This document shows positions 25,729 to 35,591 of a stretch of DNA of 64,000 bases, piece after piece. The stretch is taken from positions 1 through 64,000 of the forward strand of contig JAOPTR010000024.1 of NCBI GenBank assembly GCA_051531935.1, written 5' to 3'. Numbering within the stretch: the first letter of the stretch is position 1; every line of letters starts with the position of its first letter. The stretch is from OCS116 sp051531935 (GTDB taxonomy: Bacteria > Pseudomonadota > Alphaproteobacteria > Rhizobiales > OSC116). The position numbers and the translations under genes were made by a program. The notes under the pieces were generated by a model. The model had not been told where the DNA came from. It saw only the letters and a list, made by a program, of their open reading frames with translations, and ran no database searches.

Positions 25729-26820
25729 ATGTCAGGACTATCTCTTAACGGCGTTTGTAAATCATACGGGTCGGTGGAAGTCATTAAAAATCTAAACCTT
25801 GAAGTGAATTCAGGTGAGTTTTTGGTGTTGGTTGGGCCTTCGGGCTGTGGTAAATCCACATTGCTGCGGATGATTGCAGGATTGGAAGAAATCAGTGATG
25901 GCACCATTGCCATTGGTGATAGAATTGTTAATGATCTTCCAGCCTCACAGCGTAAATTATCTATGGTATTTCAATCCTATGCGCTTTATCCGCATATGAG
26001 TGTACGTAAAAATTTAGCTTTTGGTTTGCAAAATTTAAAAATGCCTAAAGATGAGATTTTGCGCCGCGTGCAAGAAGCTTCTGATATTTTACAAATTAAT
26101 GAATTGCTAGATCGCAAGCCGCGTCAATTATCTGGTGGCCAAAAGCAACGTGTTGCCATTGGCCGTGCGATTGTGCGTGAACCAGAATTGTTTTTGTTTG
26201 ATGAGCCATTGTCAAATTTAGATGCCGAGTTAAGGGTTCAAATGCGTGTTGAGCTAGCAGGCCTTTATAACCGTCTAGGCACAACCATGATTTATGTAAC
26301 ACATGATCAGGTTGAAGCAATGACCATGGCCACCCGAATTGTGGTTTTACGTGCAGGCATCATCGAACAAATTGGCACACCGTTCGAACTATATAACAAG
26401 CCTAAAAACCTGTTTGTAGCAGGCTTCATTGGGTCACCTAAAATTAATATGTTGGCAGCTAGTTGCACAAAAAATGGCGATGGATTGGCCATTGATATCG
26501 AAAGTTTTGGCTCATTTAACCAAGCTAATTTGACGACCAGTAGCACACAACTTACCGTATGTACGCGGCCAGAAAATTTAATTGTAAATGGCGAAGGCGA
26601 TCTAAAAGCCACTGGTAAAATTAGCCTTGTGGAATATTTAGGCAGCGAAGTCTATGTGCATCTAAAATTAGAGTCTGGGCAAACATTAATGGTGCAGGCA
26701 TCTGGCGATACAAACCATAAAGTCGGTGAAGAAATGTCAATTTCTATAAATCCCGACCTTTGTCACTTCTTCGATGCGGATGGTTTGCGTATTGAAATCG
26801 AAAACTCAGAGGGTAACTAA
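25729..26820 (+). CDS. UgpC/MsmK-type ABC transporter ATPase
   Basis: A 363-residue ATPase: Walker A GPSGCGKST near residue 36, Q-loop in MVFQSYALYPHMSV, signature LSGGQKQRVAIGRA, Walker B LFLFDEPLSNLDAEL and the switch histidine in YVTHDQVEAMTMA, followed by a C-terminal TOBE/MalK-like regulatory domain (from about 240). It energises the importer encoded upstream. Its stop overlaps the next start by one base (TAATG). A similar ATPase at 49759 serves the second ABC system. Confidence 0.95.
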   Translation: MSGLSLNGVCKSYGSVEVIKNLNLEVNSGEFLVLVGPSGCGKSTLLRMIAGLEEISDGTIAIGDRIVNDLPASQRKLSMVFQSYALYPHMSVRKNLAFGLQNLKMPKDEILRRVQEASDILQINELLDRKPRQLSGGQKQRVAIGRAIVREPELFLFDEPLSNLDAELRVQMRVELAGLYNRLGTTMIYVTHDQVEAMTMATRIVVLRAGIIEQIGTPFELYNKPKNLFVAGFIGSPKINMLAASCTKNGDGLAIDIESFGSFNQANLTTSSTQLTVCTRPENLIVNGEGDLKATGKISLVEYLGSEVYVHLKLESGQTLMVQASGDTNHKVGEEMSISINPDLCHFFDADGLRIEIENSEGN

Positions 26821-28142
26821 TGAAGAAAATTGCCATTGTTGGCGTTGGGTCGCGGCACTCCATGTTTCGGAATTCCGTTGTCGAAGATTACGCCTCCAAC
26901 CATGAAATTGTCGCTCTATGCGATACTAATGATCATCGCCTAAATTTAGCAGCCGAGGCTATACCTAAAAAAGGGTCAAACGGAGTTGCAACCTATAAAG
27001 CAGACGATTTTGACAAGTTGATCAAAGAGCAAAAACCCGAAACAATTGTGGTCACAACGCCAGATTTTTTGCATGATGTATATATTGAAAAAGCGTTCAA
27101 AGCAGGCTGCAATGTCATTTGCGAAAAACCAATGACCATTAGTTTGGAAAAACTCAAAAATATTGTCAACGCACAAAAGAAATATGGAAAATCGGTTACG
27201 GTTACATTCAATTACCGCTACTCACCCGCCAGAACCCAAATAAAAGAATTGCTATCAACCGGTATTATTGGCGAGATTACCGCCGTTGATTTCCGTTGGC
27301 ATTTAGATCGTGTTCATGGCGCAGATTATTTCCGCCGTTGGCATCGTCAAAAACAAAATTCAGGTGGCTTGTTGGTTCATAAATCAACGCATCATTTTGA
27401 TTTGTTAAATTGGTGGATAGATTCAACTCCCACTCAGGTGTTAGCATCAGGGCGACGGGTATTCTACCGACCAGAAACCGCTCTAGAATTAGGCTTGCAA
27501 AATCATGGCGCCAGATGTTCCGATTGCCAAGTTTCAGAGAAATGCGAGCTAGAACTGGATTTGGACGAGCATCAAGGCCTGAAAGAATTATATGCAGATG
27601 GCGAGCATCTTGATGGGTATCATCGCGATCAATGCGTATTTGATGAAGATATTGAGATAGAAGATACAATTCAAGCGCATATCCGCTATGCCAATGGCGC
27701 GACTGCCAACTATTCACTAGTGGCCTATTCACCTTGGGAAGGCTTGGAGATTATTTTCCAAGGCACAAAAGGCGAGATTAGGCATAAACATATTGAAGTA
27801 CATGGGGTGTTTGGCGGGAAACGCGAACAAGCTAAAGACGCAGTGACCACAAGCTTGCATTTGGCGGGTAAAATGGTTGAAAATCTCGATGTTTGGCAAG
27901 GTGAAGGCGCCCATGGCGGTGCAGACCCAGTTATGTTGGATCAAATATTCAACCACCAAGCCCAACCCGATAAATATAACCGTGCGGCTAACCATGTTAT
28001 GGGCGGCTGGTCGATATTGACAGGCATTGCTGCCAATAAATCAATTGAAACTGGTAATATGGTGGACATCGACACAATGTTACGCAGCCACGAAATTGAT
28101 TTGCCACGGCCTAAAAACATGGCCGAAGCGAGTGGCTTATAA
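26820..28142 (+). CDS. Gfo/Idh/MocA oxidoreductase with a cysteine cluster
   Basis: A 440-residue NAD(P)-dependent oxidoreductase. The Rossmann start is IAIVGVGSRHSMF, the EKP motif CEKPMTIS is near residue 100, and the catalytic-region histidines are in LLVHKSTHHFDLLNWW. Larger than a usual member (about 340), it carries an insertion with ARCSDCQVSEKC and a later DQC, four cysteines that could bind zinc. The exact reaction, oxidation of a sugar, inositol or glycoside carbon, cannot be assigned. It is the first of three consecutive members of this family, coupled by one-base overlap to the ATPase gene and to the next gene. Confidence 0.88.
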   Translation: MKKIAIVGVGSRHSMFRNSVVEDYASNHEIVALCDTNDHRLNLAAEAIPKKGSNGVATYKADDFDKLIKEQKPETIVVTTPDFLHDVYIEKAFKAGCNVICEKPMTISLEKLKNIVNAQKKYGKSVTVTFNYRYSPARTQIKELLSTGIIGEITAVDFRWHLDRVHGADYFRRWHRQKQNSGGLLVHKSTHHFDLLNWWIDSTPTQVLASGRRVFYRPETALELGLQNHGARCSDCQVSEKCELELDLDEHQGLKELYADGEHLDGYHRDQCVFDEDIEIEDTIQAHIRYANGATANYSLVAYSPWEGLEIIFQGTKGEIRHKHIEVHGVFGGKREQAKDAVTTSLHLAGKMVENLDVWQGEGAHGGADPVMLDQIFNHQAQPDKYNRAANHVMGGWSILTGIAANKSIETGNMVDIDTMLRSHEIDLPRPKNMAEASGL

Positions 28143-29161
28143 TGACCAAACAGATAAAAATGGGCATTCTAGGTGTTGAGCATCGGCATATATATGGACA
28201 ATTAGGCAGCATGCAAAATATTGGTGCTGTTGGCCTAAAATGGTGGAATGAAGGCGCGCCTTCTGGCACCACAAAAGACTTTGCCACCACTTTTCCCGAT
28301 ATTCAACAGGTGGATGATAAACAGCAGATATTGGATGATGATGAAATTGATCTGATATTAATTGCTGCAATTCCATCAGAACGTGCCGATTTAGCCATTG
28401 ACGCCATGTTGCATGGCAAGGATGTGATGGTCGATAAACCAGGCTGCACCAGTTTAGAGCAATTAGAGCGCATCAAGCAAACCGTTGCCGCCACAGGCCG
28501 CATTTGGTCAGTTAATTTTTCAGAACGTTTCGAAGTCGAAGCCGTAACCAAAGCAGATGAGCTGATAAGGGCAGGGGCGATAGGTCAAGTTGTTCAAACG
28601 ATAGGCCTAGGGCCACATCGGCTTAACTTACCCACGCGGCCAGATTGGTTTTATGACGCGCAAAAATATGGCGGCATATTATGCGACATCGCTTCTCACC
28701 AAATTGATCAGTTTTTATATTTTACCAATTCGACAGATGCGCAGGTTGTTGCGTCTTCAGTGGGAAATTATGCCAACCCAAAAACACTTGGGTTGCAAGA
28801 TTTTGGTGATATTTTATTGCGTAGTGACAGCGCCCAAGCCTATATTCGTGTTGATTGGTTTACGCCAGACGGCTTGCCTACTTGGGGCGATGGCCGCTTA
28901 ACCATATTGGGCACAGAAGGCTATATTGAACTGCGCAAATATATTGATATAGATGGCCGTGATGGCAAAAACCACTTATTCTTGGTGAATGGCGATACCT
29001 GCAAACATATAGATGCCACCGGTGCAGGTTTGCCATATTTTCAAAACCTCGCTAATGACATTGCCAACCGCACACAAACGGCCATGCCACAGGTGCACGC
29101 ATTTAAGGTGATGGAATTGGCAATAAAAGCACAAAATCTAGCCATAAGGGTCGGTAAATGA
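28142..29161 (+). CDS. Gfo/Idh/MocA oxidoreductase, second of three
   Basis: A 339-residue member. It begins with a GILGVEHRHIYGQLG variant of the Rossmann loop. The usual EKP lysine motif is DKPGCTSLEQL, and the catalytic region is GGILCDIASHQIDQFLYF. The DKP form and the ASHQIDQ motif are found in a subgroup with sugar-derived substrates, but the exact substrate is unknown. The start overlaps the previous stop by one base, and its end overlaps the third gene by four, so the three are probably made in equal amounts. Confidence 0.87.
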   Translation: MTKQIKMGILGVEHRHIYGQLGSMQNIGAVGLKWWNEGAPSGTTKDFATTFPDIQQVDDKQQILDDDEIDLILIAAIPSERADLAIDAMLHGKDVMVDKPGCTSLEQLERIKQTVAATGRIWSVNFSERFEVEAVTKADELIRAGAIGQVVQTIGLGPHRLNLPTRPDWFYDAQKYGGILCDIASHQIDQFLYFTNSTDAQVVASSVGNYANPKTLGLQDFGDILLRSDSAQAYIRVDWFTPDGLPTWGDGRLTILGTEGYIELRKYIDIDGRDGKNHLFLVNGDTCKHIDATGAGLPYFQNLANDIANRTQTAMPQVHAFKVMELAIKAQNLAIRVGK

Positions 29162-30231
29162 GCAATGAAACTAAATATAATGTAGCTATATTAGGCGCTG
29201 GCATTGGCGCCGCTCACCTAGAAGGTTATTGCGCGTGGCCAGATGCTTTTGACGTGACAACGATATGCGATTTAGATATCGAGCGCGCCAAAGCCATTGC
29301 TAAAGATTTGCCAAATTGTAAAATTATCAGTGATATTGATGAGGTTCTAGCCGATCCAAATATAGACTTAGTTGATATCTGCCTGCCACCGCATTTGCAT
29401 TTTCCGATCATCATGAAGGCGTTAGATGCAGGTAAACATGTGGCTTGCGAAAAACCATTCGTTTCATCGTTAGAAGAAACAGACCAAGTGATTGCTAAAG
29501 CCGCATCAGTCGGTAAAAAAGTATTCCCAATTTTTCAATATAGATATGGTGTCGGTTTTCAACGTTATAAAATGCTGAAAGAAAAGAACCTGCTAGGTAA
29601 AGCTTTTGCGGGTTCTCTAGAAACCCACTGGGATAGACGCGCGCCCTATTACGCAATTGATTGGCGTGGCACATGGGCAGGTGAAAATGGCGGCACAATA
29701 GTGAGCCATGCAACCCATATTCACGATTTAGCAACTCAAATGTTGGGGAATGTAAAGAATGTTTCGGCCTTTTTAGACGTAAGAGTTAACCCGATAGAAA
29801 CCGAAGATTGTGCAGCAATATCTATGCAAATGGGTTCAGGGGCTTTGGTCACATCTTCCATCACGTTAGGAAATGTTGGCGATATGTCACGCATTCGGGT
29901 TTGTTTTGAGCATGTAACCATCGAAAGTGGCTTGCAACCCTATACGATCGGCGCAGGGGATTGGACTTTCACCGCGCGCGATGAAACGCACCAAAAAATA
30001 ATTGACGCCGAATTAGCAAAATTAACCAAAGTCGATGAACGTTTCACAGGCCTTATGGCAGATATTTATAAATCTCTAATTGGCGAGCCACAAGCATCAC
30101 CACCCAATTTGGCAGATGCCCGTCATTCCATGGAACTCATCACGGCCATATATCAAGCAAACCGAACCAACCAAACGCAGTCAATGCCAATCACCACGAA
30201 CCATCCATTGTATAAGGGATGGCGATTGTAA
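29158..30231 (+). CDS. Gfo/Idh/MocA oxidoreductase, third of three
   Basis: A 357-residue member. The Rossmann loop is NVAILGAGIGAAHLEGY, with ACEKPFVSSLEETDQ as the EKP motif and GGTIVSHATHIHDLATQ as the catalytic region with two histidines. It ends the operon that began at 22537. Its partners suggest a multi-step oxidation or epimerisation of an imported sugar, as in inositol, 3-keto-glycoside or anhydro-sugar pathways; that is inference. The 150 bases after it contain no clear terminator. Confidence 0.88.
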   Translation: MSNETKYNVAILGAGIGAAHLEGYCAWPDAFDVTTICDLDIERAKAIAKDLPNCKIISDIDEVLADPNIDLVDICLPPHLHFPIIMKALDAGKHVACEKPFVSSLEETDQVIAKAASVGKKVFPIFQYRYGVGFQRYKMLKEKNLLGKAFAGSLETHWDRRAPYYAIDWRGTWAGENGGTIVSHATHIHDLATQMLGNVKNVSAFLDVRVNPIETEDCAAISMQMGSGALVTSSITLGNVGDMSRIRVCFEHVTIESGLQPYTIGAGDWTFTARDETHQKIIDAELAKLTKVDERFTGLMADIYKSLIGEPQASPPNLADARHSMELITAIYQANRTNQTQSMPITTNHPLYKGWRL

Positions 30232-30383
30232 CAAGGTCGTGACTAATTATATCACTTTAGGCGAGTGTAAAATAGAAGTTCCAATAGGTGAGGCAACGGC
30301 AGTCTGCAACCACATACGCCAATATGGCCAATAGCTTTGAGGGTTTAATCAAAAAATACATTCTACAATGTAGATTCATTATC

Positions 30384-31250
30384 TCAAATATATTTAGTAT
30401 CGCTTATTCCTTGCCAAGGCGTGTCGACGACAAATAGATTTCCCGCTTCGTCATTAGGGAATTTGTAAATTTGTGAGGTGATGTATAGTGATTTTAAATC
30501 GGAGCCACCAAAGCAAATATTGGTTACATTTCGGGTCGGCACTTCAATAATTGCATCTATAGAGCCACTGGGGGTTAAGCGCAGTATTTTACCAGAATCG
30601 CTTGCCGCAATCCAGTAACATCCATCGGTGTCTACAGTTGCACCATCTGGTCTGCCATCCGTAATCGCTTGCGTGGCAAATAATCTTTTATTTGTAGGAA
30701 TGCCTTGCTCAACACAAAAATCATATTGCCAAATCTTGGCCTTTGTTGGGTGTGAGTCCGAAACATACATAATGTCACCACTTGGGCTCCAAGCTAACCC
30801 GTTTTGGGTGACTAAACCATCCAGAAACGATTCAGAATTATTGTTTTCAAGACAATATATTTTGCCATTTCCAATGCCTTGTTGATTGTCTATTTGAAGA
30901 CTACCCGCCCAAAACCGACCTTGTCTATCTAATGCGCAATCATTCATTCTAAAATCGGCTTTGTGTTCAAATATCGGGTCGATAAGTATTTGCTTAGCTG
31001 TCGAACCTTCAATTTTAAGATGTGAAAAACCGCTATTTGTGGCACAAATAAACCCACCTTCTTTATGTAATGAGAACCCCGTTATAGGGTCCTCAACAAT
31101 AAATCTTTGATGTTTTTGATTTTTGTAACAATTTACATAACCATTTGTGAGATCCACCCAATAGATAGCATTTTCTTCTGCTATCCACACAGGCGATTCT
31201 CCCAATAAGTCTTTGGATTTACATAAAGCTTCTGCCTGCAAAACCTTCAT
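30384..31250 (-). CDS. SMP-30/gluconolactonase family protein
   Basis: A 288-residue six-bladed propeller of the sugar-lactonase type. Conserved metal-site motifs are visible: GESPVWIAEENAIYWVDL with the first glutamate, MNDCALDRQGRFWAGSL with the asparagine/aspartate pair, LAWSPSGDIMYVSDSH and PDGATVDTDGCYWIA. It should open an aldono- or aldarolactone to the acid. Its ATG overlaps the end of the chemoreceptor gene (ATGA). It is a good candidate for the lactonase missing from the galactose/arabinose dehydrogenase route at 52-56 kb and from uronate oxidation. Confidence 0.88.
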   Translation of the reverse strand: MKVLQAEALCKSKDLLGESPVWIAEENAIYWVDLTNGYVNCYKNQKHQRFIVEDPITGFSLHKEGGFICATNSGFSHLKIEGSTAKQILIDPIFEHKADFRMNDCALDRQGRFWAGSLQIDNQQGIGNGKIYCLENNNSESFLDGLVTQNGLAWSPSGDIMYVSDSHPTKAKIWQYDFCVEQGIPTNKRLFATQAITDGRPDGATVDTDGCYWIAASDSGKILRLTPSGSIDAIIEVPTRNVTNICFGGSDLKSLYITSQIYKFPNDEAGNLFVVDTPWQGISDTKYI

Positions 31251-33427
31251 GAAGATTTCACTCCAGATAAGAAGTTAGAAATATCTGCTTCTAAATGTAA
31301 AACTTGCGAACTCAAATTATTAGCAAGGTTAGACACATCATCAGATATCTGTTTTGTATGGTTTATTGAATTGCCAACAACATCCATTGAGTTTGCACTT
31401 TCTGTCGAAAGGTCAGATGCGTTGGTTACATTGGTGGCAATTTCATTAATAACAACACTTTGTTCTGAAACAGCAGATGCCACGTCACCTGATGCATCTG
31501 ATAGCTTCTGAATGATATCCTCTACGTCCAAAATCGACCGGTTGGCTTTTTCTGAATCCGACTGAATGGTTTTTACTCGTTCGGCAATTTCATCAGTTGC
31601 TTTTGCAGTTTGGTTTGCTAAGCTTTTAACCTCATTGGCAACCACAGCAAAGCCTTTGCCAGCGTCACCAGCTCTAGCGGCTTCTATGGTGGCATTTAGT
31701 GCCAACAAATTGGTTTGCTCAGCAATCTCTTCAATCAACTTAATTACTTGTTCAATGTGTTTGGCACTTATGGTGAGCGCATTGATCACATTGACGGTTT
31801 CATTTGTTTTGGTTTTTGCTTCCAGTGCAATTTGTGTTGAATGTGATGCTTGGTCGGCAATCTCGTTAATTGAGGCAACCATTTCTTCCGTTGCACCAGC
31901 CGCACTTACAACATTTTCAGATGTATTACGAACATTTCCAATTACTGTTTGGCTTTGTTTTTGCATGTTGTCGGAAGAGTCATTCAAGTTTTTAGAAACA
32001 TCTTCAAGTTTTGTTGATGCGCCTTGTACCTGGCTAATGGCTTGTGTTGAGCTGTCTCTGAATTCAGAAATAAGGTTATTCACAGATTTTGCCTTTAACA
32101 AAATCTCTTCATCTATTTCCCGTTTTTCAACTTCAGCTTCAACTCTGGCAATCGCATTGTCTTTAAAAACAATAAGCGATTTTGCCATATCTTTAAGTTC
32201 ACTTATCCAATATTTTTTCGAGAATGTTTCGTCTGTTTTGCCATTGGCCAATGCACCCATAATTCTTGTTAATCTCGTAAGTGGGTTGGTAATCGCTTTA
32301 GATATGAGAATAGAAATTATCACAGCGATGAATAAAACAGCAATACTTCCATAGAGCATTCCATTACGCATTTGTGTGATCGAAATCATACTTTCCCGTA
32401 GCGATTGCTCAGCAACAATTATCCAATTTTGATTTAGGAAAGTAAATGGAAGTGCTGTCACTAAATGATCTTCACCAGCGTCATTTTTTTCAATACCGGC
32501 TTCTACTTTTAAACCCTGCATAACGCTTTGCACTGCATTATAATTGGATTGATCGCTAAGCGCTGTTTTATGAGAATATAATGCAGCGTTCGTGAGGAAT
32601 TGGCCCGAATTATCCGTCATGAATATTTGGCCTGTTTTTCCCAAATTTTGGCGGCTTGATATGATGCCATCAAAATATTCAACATCTAAACGAATGGCAA
32701 TAATACCGCCAAAAACAGGGTTCTTTTTCAAGTTTCCTAGCCAAACTGGTTGCGCCAGAAATATAGACCCTTGTTTGTCTGTAAATGGGTAGCTTTTAAA
32801 TTCGCCAGCTATTTGTTCGCCAATAGCTGTTGTTTTTGCAGTTTCATATAAGTTAGCAAGCTGACTATTTGCTAATTTTTCATCACCTATATTTCTTAAG
32901 AAATCTTTTGATTTTGTAACAGAATATATAATTTGACCCGTTTCATTAATTATATAAACATCACCATAACCCGCACTTGCCCAACTTGTTGAAAAGGAAT
33001 TATGGATGGATGCGTGGCGAAACGCATACATGGTACTTTCACCCATACCGTCAAGAGCAGCCCGCTCAATTTCAGTTTTTGGTGCTTGAAAATACTCTTT
33101 AATTTTTGGCACATCTTTTGGAAGTGTTGAGATGGATTGGTTAAGCTGCTTAAACGCAATTTTAGCAGCACTGCCTGAAACCATGCTTGCTAAATCCATT
33201 CTAACCGCGTCTAATTTTACACGCAATATTTGCGCTCTAGATTGGGCGAGTGTATTTAAAGCAGTTATGGTAGCTTTTTGAAGCCCCGATTGGCCATAAT
33301 TGTAGCCAATAACACCCGTTGCAATGCTTGCAAGCGTCGTCATTATAATAATGACTATGGGTAAGAATATAACTATTCTTGTGAAATTTGATTTGAAATT
33401 TGTTGTGTTTTCTTCTTGAATGGACAT
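31247..33427 (-). CDS. Methyl-accepting chemotaxis protein (dCache-type)
   Basis: About 726 residues. A first membrane helix near residues 15-40 is followed by a large periplasmic sensor (about 40-350) with the double-Cache traits GDVYIINETGQIIYSV and GQIFMTDNSGQFL, a second helix (MLYGSIAVLFIAVIISILIS), a HAMP segment and the coiled signalling domain, whose hairpin tip reads EQTNLLALNATIEAARAG. The frame extends to 33487, but ATG 33427 has AAGGA ten bases upstream and is preferred. Cache sensors often bind small carboxylates. Coupling to a lactonase and the TRAP genes upstream suggests it senses the same compound. Confidence 0.93.
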   Translation of the reverse strand: MSIQEENTTNFKSNFTRIVIFLPIVIIIMTTLASIATGVIGYNYGQSGLQKATITALNTLAQSRAQILRVKLDAVRMDLASMVSGSAAKIAFKQLNQSISTLPKDVPKIKEYFQAPKTEIERAALDGMGESTMYAFRHASIHNSFSTSWASAGYGDVYIINETGQIIYSVTKSKDFLRNIGDEKLANSQLANLYETAKTTAIGEQIAGEFKSYPFTDKQGSIFLAQPVWLGNLKKNPVFGGIIAIRLDVEYFDGIISSRQNLGKTGQIFMTDNSGQFLTNAALYSHKTALSDQSNYNAVQSVMQGLKVEAGIEKNDAGEDHLVTALPFTFLNQNWIIVAEQSLRESMISITQMRNGMLYGSIAVLFIAVIISILISKAITNPLTRLTRIMGALANGKTDETFSKKYWISELKDMAKSLIVFKDNAIARVEAEVEKREIDEEILLKAKSVNNLISEFRDSSTQAISQVQGASTKLEDVSKNLNDSSDNMQKQSQTVIGNVRNTSENVVSAAGATEEMVASINEIADQASHSTQIALEAKTKTNETVNVINALTISAKHIEQVIKLIEEIAEQTNLLALNATIEAARAGDAGKGFAVVANEVKSLANQTAKATDEIAERVKTIQSDSEKANRSILDVEDIIQKLSDASGDVASAVSEQSVVINEIATNVTNASDLSTESANSMDVVGNSINHTKQISDDVSNLANNLSSQVLHLEADISNFLSGVKSS

Positions 33428-33454
33428 GCCCCAATGTTCCTTTAGCCTAATATT

Positions 33455-33475
33455 ATTAGCAATGTATTTGCTAAT
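33455..33475. promoter_or_regulatory. Inverted repeat between GntR and chemoreceptor genes
   Basis: Arms ATTAGCAA and TTGCTAAT separated by five bases, within the 111-base gap. It could be an operator or a weak hairpin; there is no T-run that would make it a terminator. Confidence 0.35.
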
Positions 33476-33538
33476 TATTGTGGTCAAATTGACCGTTTAA
33501 TTTATCAGGCTAAATGGGCTATATACCTTCCTATGGCA

Positions 33539-34276
33539 TTAGGAAAAAAGCAATTCATTTTCTTCAACGAGTTGCGGTAAACGCTCCATTGTTCCTGATA
33601 AATGCTCCCGCATCTTCATGATCGATTTTTCTACATCTTTTTCCTCTATTGCATTAATTATGGCTTGATGTTCACTCAATACCGATTTCATTTTTCCCGT
33701 TCGGGGTAAATCAAGTGAACGCACCCTGGCCAAATGGCCACATTTTGTCGATATATGATGGTTCAATTCGAGTTGATTAACGCCCGCGAATAAAGCCTGA
33801 TGAAATGCTTCGTCCAATTGTTTAAATAAATCAATTTGGTCAATATCATCAACCAATGCCGCTTGCATTTTAACTAAACCTTTTGCTTTAGAGATGATTT
33901 TAGATTCGCCGATTGCCGCCAAATGACGAACAACTTCACATTCAACTGCTGTTCTAAAAAAATGTTCGTCACGGACTTTGGTCACGCTAATTGTGGTAAC
34001 CACCGTACGAGATTGTGGGTATGAAATAACCAAACCGTCAGATTCAAGTCTAGTTATCGCTTCTCTAACAGGTGATTGGCTGACATTGAACATTTCTGCA
34101 ATGTCAGCTCTCACTAGAGTTGTTTCCGGCGGCATATTCATCGAAATAATTCTCTCCCGTAATTCTTCGTAGACGCGAGTTGATGCGTGTGTTGTTGGTG
34201 TCGATTTTCCAAAATCGTCGCCAATACTATCCGAATTAATAGAAAAGAGTTTGTTTGCCATGGTCATTCTACTCAC
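33539..34276 (-). CDS. GntR family regulator (FCD) of the third TRAP cluster
   Basis: About 245 residues: winged helix (residues about 30-95) with TTLVRADIAEMFNVSQSPVR and EAITRLESDGLVISYPQSRT, then an FCD domain with HQALFAGVNQLELN and HLARVRSLDLPR. The start is uncertain: GTG at 34276 and ATGs at 34267 and 34261 share the frame, and the only strong AAGGAG lies about 35 bases upstream. It follows the TRAP permease genes on the same strand, so it probably belongs to their operon. Likely operator: the repeat at 37171. Confidence 0.87.
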   Translation of the reverse strand: MSRMTMANKLFSINSDSIGDDFGKSTPTTHASTRVYEELRERIISMNMPPETTLVRADIAEMFNVSQSPVREAITRLESDGLVISYPQSRTVVTTISVTKVRDEHFFRTAVECEVVRHLAAIGESKIISKAKGLVKMQAALVDDIDQIDLFKQLDEAFHQALFAGVNQLELNHHISTKCGHLARVRSLDLPRTGKMKSVLSEHQAIINAIEEKDVEKSIMKMREHLSGTMERLPQLVEENELLFS

Positions 34277-34310
34277 AATATTGATTTATTAGGGTTGTTT
34301 GATCTCCTTA

Positions 34311-35591
34311 TTACATCATCACGTTGGGAAGGAATAGTGTTAACATTGGGAAAGCTGCCATAACTATAAAGAATACAAGCATTGCTGCCATAAATGGTAG
34401 TGATGCAATTGTAAATTCGCCAGTCTTGACACCCAACACCCCGCAAACTGTAAACATTATCACCCCGACAGGCGGTGTTAACCCACCAAAATTAATCAGT
34501 ATGACAATAAGAATGCCCATATGTACTGGGTCGTAACCAGCACTCACTAAAACAGGTAATACAATAGGGGTGATGAGCAATATATTGGCAGCCCCTTCCA
34601 AGAACATTCCGCTCATAACCAAAACAACGACAATAAGCATCAACACAAGGGTTGGATCACTCGTTAGTGTTGTCACAAATTCAGTTATTTGTTGCGGAGC
34701 GCGCTCAATCGTAACGGCATAACCAAGCACACCAGCCATCATAATTAGTAACATAACCATACCCAAGTCACTGATGGTGCTTTTCATAGCCTCATATAAT
34801 TTTTCAAGGTTTAGCTCACGATAAACAAAAATACCAATAGCCAATGCGTAGAATACTAAAAATGCACCCGCTTCAGTTGCCGTAAAGAAACCAAACCTAA
34901 AACCAACAATTAAGATAATAGGAAAGGCCAATGCCCAAATGCTTTCTTTAAAACTATCCCATAATTGTCTGCCTGTTGGCAATTCAGCATCATCAGGTTT
35001 GTAACCGTTTTTCTTAGCAACAATCCAAGTGGTAACCATTAATAAAATGGTAAGAACCATGCCTGGTATAATGCCACCTAAAAATAGCCGACCAATAGAA
35101 ACTTCGTTAATAAAACCAAACAAGATTAAACCAATACTAGGAGGTATGGTTGCGGTAATGATAGAACCGAATGCCAGGATCGCCGCAGTGGACGCCTTGG
35201 AATAACCCTGTTTGATCATGCTAGGGCCGAGTAATCTGGCTTCCATAGATGCATCTGCAACTGCTGAACCTGAAATACCGCCCATCATAAGGCTTAGTAA
35301 AATAGAAACTTGAGCAAGGCCACCTGCCATCCAACCGGTGAGGAGGCGGGCAAAGTTTACAAGTCGTTCTGTAATGCCTGTCGCGTTCATCAAATTACCA
35401 GCAAAGATAAAAAATGGAACAGCGAGAAGAGGGAAACTTTGTGTCGCTGTTACCATTTTTTGCACAGCCACGGTAGGTGGCATAGTACCTGTAAGTAAAA
35501 ATACGGGTATGGATGCTAGTGCCAATGCAAAGGCAACTGGCATACCTATAATTAAAAAAATCGCAAATAATGCTGCAATGAGTAATAGCAT
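34311..35591 (-). CDS. TRAP transporter large permease (DctM)
   Basis: A 426-residue protein with about 12 helices and the DctM traits GGISGSAVADASMEARLLGP, then IITATIPPSIGLILFGF and a late FGGLTPPVGVIMFTV segment. The GMPVAFALALASIPVFLLTG start is typical. Its ATG overlaps the DctQ stop by one base. It is the channel subunit of the third TRAP system, whose binding protein is encoded at 36129-37109. Confidence 0.94.
   Translation of the reverse strand: MLLLIAALFAIFLIIGMPVAFALALASIPVFLLTGTMPPTVAVQKMVTATQSFPLLAVPFFIFAGNLMNATGITERLVNFARLLTGWMAGGLAQVSILLSLMMGGISGSAVADASMEARLLGPSMIKQGYSKASTAAILAFGSIITATIPPSIGLILFGFINEVSIGRLFLGGIIPGMVLTILLMVTTWIVAKKNGYKPDDAELPTGRQLWDSFKESIWALAFPIILIVGFRFGFFTATEAGAFLVFYALAIGIFVYRELNLEKLYEAMKSTISDLGMVMLLIMMAGVLGYAVTIERAPQQITEFVTTLTSDPTLVLMLIVVVLVMSGMFLEGAANILLITPIVLPVLVSAGYDPVHMGILIVILINFGGLTPPVGVIMFTVCGVLGVKTGEFTIASLPFMAAMLVFFIVMAAFPMLTLFLPNVMM

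Noticed and set aside
30362..30374. Palindrome TCTACA-A-TGTAGA
   Set aside because: It lies between two convergent gene ends, its loop is too tight for a terminator, and no copy was seen near a promoter.
31566..32354. Long plus-strand open frame (262 codons) opposite the chemoreceptor
   Set aside because: It mirrors the low-complexity helical signalling domain of a well-supported gene, has no ribosome binding site, and its serine/alanine-rich composition is typical of an antisense shadow.
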